Part shown: piece by piece, positions 12,160 through 22,147 of the stretch
Layout of the letters: every line of letters starts with the position of its first letter
How positions within the stretch are numbered: position 1 is the stretch's first letter
Assembly: GCA_020747065.1 (NCBI GenBank)
Contig: JAGMVK010000024.1
Coordinates: 124,001-188,000, forward strand
Length of the DNA: 64,000 nt
Source of the DNA: Cadophora sp. MPI-SDFR-AT-0126
Taxonomy: Eukaryota > Ascomycota > Leotiomycetes > Helotiales > Ploettnerulaceae
Reading direction: 5' to 3'
Notes under the pieces: generated by a model
Told to the model about the DNA's origin: nothing
Database searches by the model: none
What the model saw: only the letters and a program-made list of their open reading frames with translations
Program-made: the position numbers and the translations under genes

Positions 12160-13690
12160 ATTTATAGTACTAGTATTGTTATTAAATTCTCTGGTAGTAT
12201 ATCTTATAAGAATAGCCTTAATAGCCTTCGCGCGAAAATCCTGAGCCTCTTAAAGAGTCTCCTTTATATACTTTAGGTAGAAGTAAAGAGATCCCTTTAC
12301 AGTATTATTATTATCACTAGATTCGATATAAGAACGAGTCTTTTTAATATAGCGAATGTATTAGAGGGTCTAACACGAAGAGTATTACTTAGGAAAATTA
12401 TTAGGGTCTTCTGGAATTGAGTACTACATTGAACTATCGTAGACGCACTTCTAATTGTAGGCGATTATAAGCTTCTGGACCTCTAAAGGAAGTGACTTTT
12501 AGTTAGTAATATCGGTAACTAAACTAGCGATTGGGGAGTTTAAGGCTTTAGTAGTAGAGTTAGCGAGGGCTTAGGCGAGGTCTCTATCTTAAATTTTAGT
12601 TTTAGCCCAGGTAATACGTAGAGGAGCAAGGGGATTAGCTTTCGTTTTGGATTTAGGAGTCTTAGCGGGAGTCTCAGTAGTGGGATCCTTTGCCTTAGGA
12701 GTAGAACGTAAACTAATAGTAGAGGTTTTCTTATAAAGTTAAATAGTAGTGCCTTTCTTCTTCTTACGCAATAGCTTACTATATTTACTATTAGATCTAT
12801 TATCTTTATCAGGGAAGGATATAAGACTATTAACTAGGAAGCTATTATAGTTATCTAAAGTATTATAGGGGGATCTATTATTATCAGTATTTAAGATATA
12901 TTTATTAGACTTTACCTTTCCCTTACCCTTATCTTTACTAAAGGCCTGGCCCTTACGCTTAGGAGCAATCTTAAGTTCACTCTTAAATACGATAATAGAT
13001 AACTTAAGTGCAGAAGTAGCCTTAGATCTACTCTTCTTAGAAGTCTTAAGGGGAGTAATAGCCTTGATAGGAGTAGTCGAAGGACTAGGGGTTACTAAAA
13101 TAGCGGTAAAGGCAGTACGAGACTTAGTATAGCGTTAAAGGGAGTTTTTATCAATAACAATTATAAGATCGCTACCTATAAAGAGTAGTTTAGAAAGCTA
13201 CTCCTTATAGTTATTATAGTCCTTAAGAGTAATGAAGTTCAAGGTAGAGGGGTTATATTCGGTTTTAGTATTACTAGTTAAGTCTTTATCGCCAAATTTA
13301 AGGTAAAGGCTATCAGGGTTAAGGAAGGAATAATTAATAGAGATATATCCCTTACGAATCTAAAGGTAGGGGAGGAAGTTAATACGTATTTCATTCACGA
13401 CTTCTATCTTAGTTAGGATACCCTTATTAATAGCTATAACTAGAGTACCGAAGATGTAATTAGATAGATAAATAGCGTAGTTATTATGAAGGTTAGATAT
13501 AATATCTTGAATATATATTATTCCTAGGTTAGGGTCGAAGAGAGGGTAGTATTTAATATAGGCTATAGTAATAAGCTTTAGTAGCTGGACTAGCGCTATA
13601 GTGGAGAGCAGGTACTAAAAGCAGGTGAGAAGTATGGAGTAAAAGGTCTGGTAGAAGATAGTCTAGTATAGGAGAAAAATTATTATAAAA
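12160..13690 (-). pseudogene. Antisense accessory frame in element B, unknown family
   Basis: On the strand opposite to gag and pol, a largely continuous frame of roughly 500 codons can be read if RIP-type stops are ignored (boundaries approximate). It starts with a globular part (segments such as NNYAIYLSNYIFGTLVIAIN and FGDKDLTSNTKTEYNPS). A Ser/Thr/Lys-rich linker follows (about 12900-13130), and then a second charged segment. I do not recognise the family. It lies between integrase and the sense accessory frame and is divergent from the latter, with about 340 bp between them that could have held a shared promoter. Confidence 0.4.
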
Positions 13691-14028
13691 GTTAAAAGAA
13701 AATTAAACGAAAATAAGAGCGGGGATAGCCTCTTATATTAAGAAAGGCGCTAGGGAAAAAGGTGAATTTAAAAGGGATAGTAAAAGAAAGGTGAAAAAAA
13801 AAGTAAATTAGTAAGAGGTTACGAGCTAAGAGGCGTAAAAAAGAGGAAGTTTGCTTTAATTTCGTTAATTTATTTACTTATAATAAGAAACAAAATAAAT
13901 AATTCTTAAGTAAGATCAGTCCCCTTTAATGATTTAATAGCCTACGTGATTTCCTTTCAAAGAATCAACTTTTTTTTAATAATAAACTTTTTAAGGCATA
14001 TATATAAGTAGAAATCCTACTAATAAAT

Positions 14029-16605
14029 ATGAACGAAGATACAAGTATAACTGAAGTAGACACGCTAGTAGTAGTTGCACTACTAAACTTTGCCAATATT
14101 AAGGATGTGATCTTATATCTAAGGGATATACTAGTGGAAAATTAATATGCCGCTTAGTCTTAAGTACTTAAATAGATAATAAAGTATTATGATAGGATCA
14201 GCGATTTAATTAAATAAGTCTATAACTACGTAGAAAGATCGGGAGCCTTTAAAGCGCATATGAGTAAGGCGGAGTTCGAGTTTAATTAAGTTGAGGTTTA
14301 CCTTATTATTGCCGTAAATATTAAGAAAAGGAATCGCCTCCAAAAAGTATACACTAGAACTGCAAGAAATTAGCCTAATTAAGCTATACGAGATTAGCTA
14401 ATAACTAAGTTAGCTGAATTTATAGTAAATTGTAGTAAAGCTTTAAGAAAGATATCTTTAGAGGAGGCTAGAGTGCAAATGAATATTAAAGTATAGAAAA
14501 GGGTTATAAGATTAAGTAAATAAGGTGTATTGAATACAAGAAAGATTATTACAAGGGACTTAGTAAAGGTAGTGCAAGGGAAGATTAATAGTACCCCCTT
14601 GAAAGTAATATTAGAAAGCATGTGGAAAAGGATAGGGATATGCCCTAGGGCAAGTAGCTTTATAGAAAAAGGATAATTTATGGGATTACTAAGCTTATTA
14701 GGTGTAGGCACTGAAGTTAGTGAAGCAACTTTATCGTAGAGGAAAGGTAAGCTAGAGTATTTAGCTTACTTAGTGGGGAAAATTAGCGGCGAGATTATTA
14801 CTACTACTACTGATTTATTTCAAAAGTTCGACTAATTAGCGAGAGTAGTAGCTACAGAAGAGTTTAGTATTACTTTAGGTAAGAGGATCGAAATTAATAA
14901 GAAGGAAATAGAGGAGGTAAGAAAAGAGATAGAGGATTACGAGAGGAAAGGAATAAGTAATACTAAGGATAATAGATAAAAGTGTAGATATTCTAAGGAT
15001 ATCTTAAATAATTAGAGGTTAATTATTAGGGGAAAGAAAATACTATCTCTTGCAGTGAATATACAGTTCCTAGGGCGGATACTAGGATATCGATAAGTAT
15101 ATTACTGATACCTATACCTAATAGCTAGCTATATAGGGCTTTGCACGAAGAGATTACTGAAGGAGTTTACTATCAAGTGCTTGTAAGAGGTATATAACTA
15201 AAGATTGGAAATAGGAAAGTTAAAGACAGATCTAGAGATATGTAATTAGTTTCGACTAGCTAATCGGCTACCTAGGCCTTTAGATGGACTTAGGCTATAT
15301 AAGTTCTAGTAGCGGGGAGGGATACTTATCTTTAAGTTTAATCAAAAACTAATCCTAAACTCCTGGAACTTGTTAATATTATTGTAGTAAAAGTAGGATA
15401 AGTAGATTATTCGCGATCTTTTTAAATAGTAGTTTAATTCGCTACTAAGTAATAAGATCTTAGAGGAAACTAATATATACTAGTATTATCTTTGGGAAAT
15501 TAATAGCAAGAAAAATATTAGATAGTTACGTAATATATTCTTTTCGATTACCTAGTAATTCATGCGTTAGGACCCTGCGTATTACATACTTTATACTGTC
15601 CTTTACCCTAACAAAGTATAGAAACTGATTAGTTACCCCTACTACGCTAAGTACACTATTTCAAAAGATAGTACTTACTTTTATTATATTGATATTAATA
15701 TTCCGTAGGCTTTAGTAATTAATTGCGGGATTATAATGATTCAAGGAAGTATTTTACTGGATTAGGAGGATAAGGCTAATTGCACCTTTATCTGTAAGGG
15801 GATATAGTATAAGTTAGGTAAATGATAGGAGTGAGTTAAGGCTAGGGGGTAAGATACCGATTGCTATATGCACCGGATTACAGACTAGATTTTTATACAA
15901 AAAGATGCTGAAGTGCTAGGGGTAGATTAGGTTAGAATACTATATAATAGGGGGGATACACGCATTACCTTACCTAAGATTCTGCATAGGTCCTTTAGTT
16001 CTACTACGATTATCTAATGAACGCTTTTACCCTGGTTTATCGCTATATAAGATGATAAGGAGTTTCTTAAAGTAGTGGAAGGTGGTTCGTGGGAAGATCT
16101 AGCTGACGCCTATAGGGATTTCACTGCTTTATAAGCTATACTATTTAGGTTACCTAACTAGTACAGTGCGATTCCCTTTAAGTTCGCTGCTATAGTAGAG
16201 GTATTCGATTTAGGGGCCTTATTCAATACTTAGGTTATTTGTTATAGATAGAGTTTACTAGTGGTAGTAGTATAAAGGGATATTGTACTTAGGAGCGATT
16301 AGGAGGTAGTGTATAAGTATATTAAGGATTAGAGAAGGAAGGCACTGAGGGTAGGATTAGAGGTATTTAAGATAGTACGTAAGATTAAGAAGGAGGCGTT
16401 TAAAGAGAAATCCTATTACTTTCTTAAGGAGAGGGCAGATATATTAGGATTGCTTATACCTGAAGTAGAGGCGGATATAGATGAGCTAAGTAAGGAAGTG
16501 CTTTAAGAAGTACTGAAGGAGGGTTTACTATTTACGGAGGAAGTATATAAGGATGGAACGAGAGGCGTATAATTTAGTGACTTAGGGCTTGGAGTATAAG
16601 ACTAG
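14029..16605 (+). pseudogene. Sense accessory frame in element B, possible 2OG-Fe(II) dioxygenase relic
   Basis: From ATG at 14029 one frame runs about 855 codons without a frameshift, broken only by TAA, TAG or TGA codons of the RIP class. A TATA-like stretch (13999-14010) lies just upstream. In the C-terminal third, codons 553-555 read Tyr-Ile-Asp, which would be His-Ile-Asp before one C-to-T change. Next come MIQGSILLD and a GDTRITLPKILHRS block whose His is codon 653, followed 11-12 codons later by two stop codons where Arg codons may have stood. This spacing resembles the HxD...H...R site of 2-oxoglutarate/Fe(II) oxygenases, which include the TET/JBP-like fungal enzymes. Family membership is inference from motif layout; the copy is dead. 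Confidence 0.45.
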
Positions 16606-16685
16606 CTCTTTTTTTCTTGACTTTTTTGTACTATATATAGGATTATTACAGTTAGGGAATAATTACTAAATTAAGGGAGAATATA

Positions 16686-16871
16686 TATAGTAGGGTCGAA
16701 GGCCTATTATAAGGATTTTTGTTTTTCTATTCCGATTGTAGATAGATAGGTTAGCGCCGCTAGACTAGTAATTATTATCTTCTTCCTCTTACTTCTATTG
16801 CCTAATTAGTCCACGCGCGAGTTATTCCCCCATTTACTGTGCACTTGATAGCACTACTCTACTCCTTCACA
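16686..16871 (+). repeat. 3' LTR of element B
   Basis: Matches the left LTR base for base in length (186 bp). Differences are nearly all C/T or G/A transitions. It starts TATAGTAGGG (TG changed to TA) and ends CTCCTTCACA. Confidence 0.75.
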
Positions 16872-17515
16872 CTAGAAAAACGCGTATAGTAGTAAGGAAA
16901 AATAAAGAAGCTTCCTATATAGCTTCAAAAAGGATTATAGAGCTTATTAAGTGAAGAGAAGAAAGGAGGTAATAAAGGTATTATAATTACAAAGATTAAA
17001 GGAGAAGATAAAAGTATTATAGTAAGAAACAACCTTATAAAGGTAAGCTAAGTAAACTTTTATTTGCAATTTTACTAAGACTAATAATAGTTCAGGCCTT
17101 ATATAACTTTAATATTACTTTTGCACTGCAGATCTCTACTTTTACCTCTAGAGATTTAATACTTTTGGAAATAGCCTAGTCCTACTACATTCGTTTACTA
17201 TAATACTCAGGAACGAGTTTTTAAAGGGGGGGACGTATATAGTGGGGATTAGCTAAGTAAAACTTTTATTACCTAACTTATATACTCCGCATTATACTTA
17301 AATTAAGACCTTCTTTAAGAGATCTTATTATTAATAATAGCACTTTTTCTTCTAATAGGATTTACACTTCTTTCTCTAATTAATAATTCGTACTCTTTAG
17401 ATATATAATATCTTTTGATTTCGTCTATCTATTATTTCTTGAACCTTACATCTTATATACCTTGCATTTGCTACCCTCTTATCGTGTAGGGGATTGAGGT
17501 CCTCCCCTCCACAAT
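16872..17515 (+). other. AT-rich retroelement remnant with possible second LTR
   Basis: Beyond element B the DNA stays RIP-like. A purine tract (AAAGGGGGGGA, about 17224) followed by TATAGTGGGGATT and, near 17500, CCCTCCACA could be the polypurine tract and a roughly 280-bp LTR of element A or another copy. A similar purine tract occurs at about 553-563. No matching second copy of the LTR lies in the window, so this is tentative. Confidence 0.25.
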
Positions 17516-18058
17516 ATAAGAAGAGTTATTATTGTTATTATAATTATTAAGTAGTTTAATTGTAAGTTTATTTAATAAAGATAAAACTAATTTTCTAAGA
17601 AGATTCTATGTCTTATATATTAGATATTTATTATTCTAGGTTATTCTATTAGATTATTAATATTTAAGATTTCTAATAATTTATAAGCTTATTAAGTATT
17701 ATTAATATATTTTAATAAGTACTAGAATATATTAGAATAAACTAGAATAAATAATTTATAATTAAATTATTAAGTAGCAATTTTTGACGATTCCTGAAGA
17801 TTCTAGAAGCTAAGATAAGCTTAATCCTTATCTATTAGCTCAGAGTAGTATACGTAGAAATAAGATTATCTTTCTTATCTTAGTGTCCTACCTTAAGATC
17901 ATATGACTATTACTTAATTATTACTTAAGTTACTTTAATTAAATTAAATTAAAATTTAAGTAAGAAGTAAGTTACTTAAGTTTAATTTAAAGTAACTATA
18001 GTTACTTTAATTTAATTTAATTAATTCCCACCCTGAATGCTCATCTCGCGTTTCCGCT
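17516..18058. other. AT-rich gene-free spacer
   Basis: Extremely AT-rich sequence with repeated TTAAGT/TTTAAT-type runs (for example 17930-18025). No coding frame, RNA gene or repeat pair recognised. It marks the border between the RIP-decayed block and normal-composition DNA. Confidence 0.5.
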
Positions 18059-20237
18059 TCACCATGACCGACACTTCCTTTCAAAGACCTCCATTATCAT
18101 ATCTTGACCGTTAGCAAGTTCGCGAATGACATGGTCGTCGACTTCAACCTCCAGGCCCCCAGGGAGGATGCGTACTAGCCGTGCAATGTTGGTAGGTTCG
18201 AGGTCCCATTTCAAAGCAATGCTCTTCGTGAATGCCTTCACCGTTCGCTCGGTGAGGTAGACGGCCCGGTGATATTGGGGATCTGGCAGCCGCGGATTGC
18301 GATGAAGGATATAGACGCAAGCCACAGGCTTCACGGCATTATCAACTGGAGGTTTATAGAAGGGATCCACGCCAACAACTTCAATGTATCCTGTCAGACG
18401 ACCCGCATCATTCGTCCTCGAAACATTCGTGAGTTGACTAGACGCACCACCCAGCTGCTGAGAATCCAGCACTTTCACACAAGGGGTTATTGTCGGCTGA
18501 CAATCATTCCCTTCCGGCGGAAGGCCTTTGCCGGTCTCTCGAAGTGATTGAGAAGTCAAACTTGAAGAGAGCGACACCAGTGACGCGGTTCTAGTCTTGC
18601 AGCCTTGATCATCGCTTGCCTGCTGCCAGAAGCCTTCATATCTAGAGCCTCCCGTAGCGGGATCCAGAGATTTGCTGGTCAGAGTAATCAGAGCGAGATC
18701 TGGGTCATCCTGATCTGAGCCAGGTATACAGAGTCTGCTCACAGGACTTGCGCTCGATAGTAGATATACCATGATCCGTAGCAAAGAGCTTGGATCTTCG
18801 ACGGGGACATCACAGCCCGTAGAGCGGTTTGAAGATGTCGGCCGCGTCCACTTGTTCCTAGGGATCCTTCCCTGTGTGGAACGTTGCTGTTTCTTGCTAG
18901 AGACGCTGCCCCGTCGTTTTTGACCTTCAACCTTATCCACGCATCTGTCACCATCCGCCACTTGCCGCTTAAGCTTATCAATGGTGTTCATAGCTTGAGC
19001 GGTGTCATTAGAGAGCTTGCGCTCTGCTCCGTGATCTCTGAAAACCTTCGCTTTGCAGAAGACCAGCTCTGCATGACCTGGGACTGACCCACTTGATCGA
19101 ACCTCCGTTTTGGCGCATAACCGCAGAGAGGCGGCTTGTACACCTTTGGAGCGAGTGAAATCGGTCGAGAGGACGTTAAAGCGTACACTCACATTACATC
19201 CAGGGGCCTCCTCATGAGCAGGCATCCAGATTACGGAGAAGCCGTCGAAAGAAGCCTTGTCAAAGTCGACTCGGGTCCCCTGATAATCGTTCTCTACCAG
19301 GAGGTCTTCAACCAACTCGATCGCTCGAAGTCTGCCATCTCGATCGAGCGCGTCGCGGGTTCCGCGAGTCTCCTCCCAAATTTGCCAACGAGATGCTGAT
19401 CCCTGCTGATCCTGTTCGTCGTCGAATGATATGCGAATAGAGGTGCGGTAGTGAGTTCCCGGAAGAAGCGGCTTTGTCTCTACGGTATCGACGACTGATA
19501 TGTAATAGACTTGCCCTTTGTTGAGGTACGTGACAGGGACGTCATTAACATGTTCAGCCATGGCCGTCGGCGCGTGCAGGGTGACCTGTAAGCGGAGCTC
19601 CCCCGCAGAGGAGGGCGTCGAAGCCGCCATGCTTATATCGTAGTTCCGAGATGGAGTTTCTATCCCCGTACAGTGGTTCTGCATAGCAGCTTCCACATGC
19701 TTTGTCAAGCTTTCGTCGTTCAATATGGATTGTTCCATCGTCCCGGACCTAGTGTCTTCGAGTATAGAGGAAGACGGCATATGAGCCGCTCGCTGCTGTT
19801 GCTGCGCATCGTCGAAGGAGTTGGTTTCGTGTGATGGTACAATGGATTCGACCGCAGGTATATCTATCATCGAACTATTTTGAACATTGCCTTCCACCAC
19901 TGAGAACGATTGGGGCAAGTCTAAGCCATAGCCAAAACCCACCCCAGTATATAGATTATCAGGCTGGCTGCGATAGAGGGCTGGCGTAAATGCGGACTCG
20001 CCGGATTGCTTGACGGGTGCGCCGTTGGACGAGTTGAGCGACAAGCACGAGGTCGCGAAGCCCCAAGACTCGCATCGTGGTGTCGTAAATTCCTGCTCGA
20101 ACATATCTCCATCCTCAAGACATTGCCATGTGCTGAGGGCAACATGTCAGTAAATTTCCGCGCCAGACGATAATCCTGCTTTCGAGAGTCGACGCTCGAG
20201 ACTGAGTTGCTTACGTCTGTACGGCCGTGGACATCAT
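18059..20237 (-). CDS. CP2/grainyhead-like transcription factor
   Basis: Predicted 698-residue nuclear DNA-binding protein of the CP2/grainyhead family; fungal members are linked to cell-wall remodelling and spore separation. A first exon (20237-20215, MMSTAVQT) joins across an 82-bp GT-AG intron (20214-20133) to a long second exon whose first nine codons lead in frame to the long open reading frame. The CP2 DNA-binding domain covers about residues 180-390, with LRLQVTLHAPTAMAEHVND, YLNKGQVYYI, LPGTHYRTSIRISFDDEQ, LSTDFTRSKGVQ and KAKVFRDHGAERK. A basic, low-complexity linker follows. The C-terminus (about 590-695) has the ubiquitin-like fold typical of the family (RLVRILPGGLEVEVDDHVIR). No stops or frameshifts. 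It is one of few intact conserved genes here and lies next to the decayed transposon block. Confidence 0.88.
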
Positions 20238-21728
20238 GATGTCGAAGCAAACGCATCATTCCTGATCTGCGGCATCAACTACAATATCGCCCAGTAGAGT
20301 GTTCCCCAATATCAAGGTAACATTGGAGAGGTGAAGGTGATGGCAGGGAGTTGTGGAGATGCGATATCTTCGGAGACGAGTTCTGGCACTCTTGGTGCTA
20401 GCGTAGGTCACGCAGACAAGCGACAAGATAATGGCTGATACTGTTCAGCTCCAGCTTGTGACGCAAATTGATTGCAGGTCCTTATCGCAGCAGGTGCAAA
20501 GACCCTGCTAAGATGTGCTTCGACCTCGCCTCGGCAGTCTTCTGGAGTAATTATCTCGGCCGCTAGGATCATATAGAAGCTCGAGGAACGCTGACTCAAT
20601 CTCCTCTGCTCAATTAGCACGAGGTGTCGATTTTAAAAATTCGTGGTTGGGAGAGGCGCTCGTTAACTGTTGAATCCCTCGCAGCTTTCAAGTTCAGCTC
20701 TTTCGAATCGAAGATCAACAACCCCGCAATGATCCGCTTCGTAAGTATCAAGTTCTCTTCGCAATCACCCAGAGTTAAGGCTGTATCACTAAACTGCGGC
20801 CACGGCCGAATAGTATTTGGTTCGGATATATTGATTTATATGTAAATGAGCGCGGTAAGCTGTATAATAGTGAACGATAACGCTGATGGTGGTGCTCTGA
20901 ATTTGTTCAAGGAACGAGGACGTGGACCGTGTGGAATGCGTTCACTTCAAGTAAGAATCAAAGTTTTTTGAATGTAGGGATATGCTTCAAGTGCGGCTGA
21001 CTCAATGGTCCGATCTGATCGGTAGGTTAGTAATTCCCCTCTTGTTTACGTCATATGGGATCGTGGTCACGATAACTTGTTGTCTAGAAGAGCCTGGATC
21101 TCATGTCAATGTGTTTGGCTTGATTGGCGCGTTTCATCTGAGTCGCTTCTACTTCGAGTATTCGCGATGATCTCTCAGCGACTGCTAGGGCGAGTGCTAG
21201 GCTTTAGCGGCGGTATCGACATAGTCCAACTAGTTCATCAAAGCTCTTTCTCAAGCGTGGGTGAGCTCCTAAGGGACATCCTGTAGATGAGAGTTGCAGG
21301 CAGTAGTAGGAAGTGGTTCCCAGTAGATCAGTCTATTAATGATGCAAAGGATGATAGACCTCTGGTGACCCTGATTCAGGGTTTATACAGATAAATGATT
21401 CTCAGCACAACACGTGCACTATATTCTGACACTCCCCTATGCTGAGAATCCTCAGTTCTGGGAGTCAGTTTAGTTCCGGGGATCTGTAAGTAACCGTTTC
21501 TACCACTATAGCTCCGTAAGATGACTGTTTACGACCGTAAGTCTGTAAGTGGCTGTGGCAGGAAAGGGAAAGTGAAATGAGAAGCACTTTGGTGGATGGA
21601 ATAAAATAATCATCAAATTCCCAAATTAATAATATACATCCAATTTCCAAGCTATCCAATCAAGCTGGAGGCAAAGTAGAGAAGAAACATCCCAAAAGCA
21701 AATGGTATCATACTGTGCCTAAACCAAA
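20238..21728. other. Intergenic region upstream of the CP2 gene
   Basis: Normal composition, with only short scattered open frames and no recognisable protein. The part next to 20237 should hold the CP2 promoter. No clear TATA box or RNA gene was found. Confidence 0.4.
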
Positions 21729-21974
21729 CTAATGCGTGTGCAATTTATCCTTGATCTTCTCTCCGCTAGCCTTGAGCTTCTCCTTTAGAGTTGGCGTATG
21801 ATCAGGAGTCTCCGTCTTGGTTGCAGGTGTACTCGAGCTCGAAAGTTCAGTAGTCTTCGTCTCGGATGGCGTAGCAACATCTATATTGGAATTACAACTC
21901 TCTTCCAACTTCTCATAGACAACTTACCGGCAGTCTTTGACTCAGGCCTGTCTCCAACATGCAACTTCTCAGTT
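21729..21974 (-). CDS. 3' exons of a small Lys/Ser/Thr-rich unknown protein
   Basis: Two exons can be read. Exon 21974-21928 follows a CAG acceptor. A 47-bp intron (21927-21881, GTAAGT...TATAG) comes next, then a last exon from 21880 to the TAG at 21731-21729. The joined frame gives TEKLHVGDRPESKTADVATP, then a Ser/Thr-rich stretch, and ends LKEKLKASGEKIKDKLHTH. The repeated KEKLK/EKIKDKL tail is amphipathic and helical, as in small stress- or conidiation-related fungal proteins, but no family is assigned. The 5' exon and start were not found upstream (an intron probably lies at 21975 onward), so the entry is partial. Joining the frame across the intron is the main support. Confidence 0.45.
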
Positions 21975-22147
21975 CTGGTGTGTGTGTAGGAACAGGGTGC
22001 ACAAACAAGATTCAGAAACAGGTGCAAAAACTGGTGGCGTAGGCAGGGGGCAGAGACTTTTGCAGATCTAAAAGAAGTTGGGGCATAAGCTGTTCGCTTG
22101 ACTCAATATTGGTTCGGCGTCATTGGTTTGCTTATTATCTCAGGATA

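Larger units (their letters stand above)
3137..16871 (+). mobile_element. Element B: very large RIP-decayed LTR retroelement with extra frames
   Basis: Bounded by two direct repeats of 186 bp (3137-3307 plus 5169-5183 on the left after removing the inserted DNA transposon, and 16686-16871 on the right). They differ mainly by C/T and G/A changes and no indels. The left copy starts TG and the right copy ends CA. Internal order on the plus strand is gag with a CCHC knuckle, protease, reverse transcriptase, RNase H and integrase (Ty3/Gypsy order), then about 5 kb of non-canonical sequence with an antisense and a sense frame. Without the nested transposon the element is about 11.9 kb, roughly twice the size of common fungal Gypsy elements. 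The flanking 5-mers do not form an obvious target duplication, so a composite origin or later rearrangement remains possible. Confidence 0.7.

Noticed and set aside
16872..17230. Continuation of element A integrase after element B
   Set aside because: No integrase core motifs could be read in any frame right after the 3' LTR, and the flanking 5-mers GATAC and CTAGA differ, so a clean nested insertion is not shown.
19921..20259. A 112-codon minus-strand frame overlapping the CP2 start
   Set aside because: It is the out-of-phase reading across the proposed first intron; only its first eight codons correspond to the CP2 first exon.
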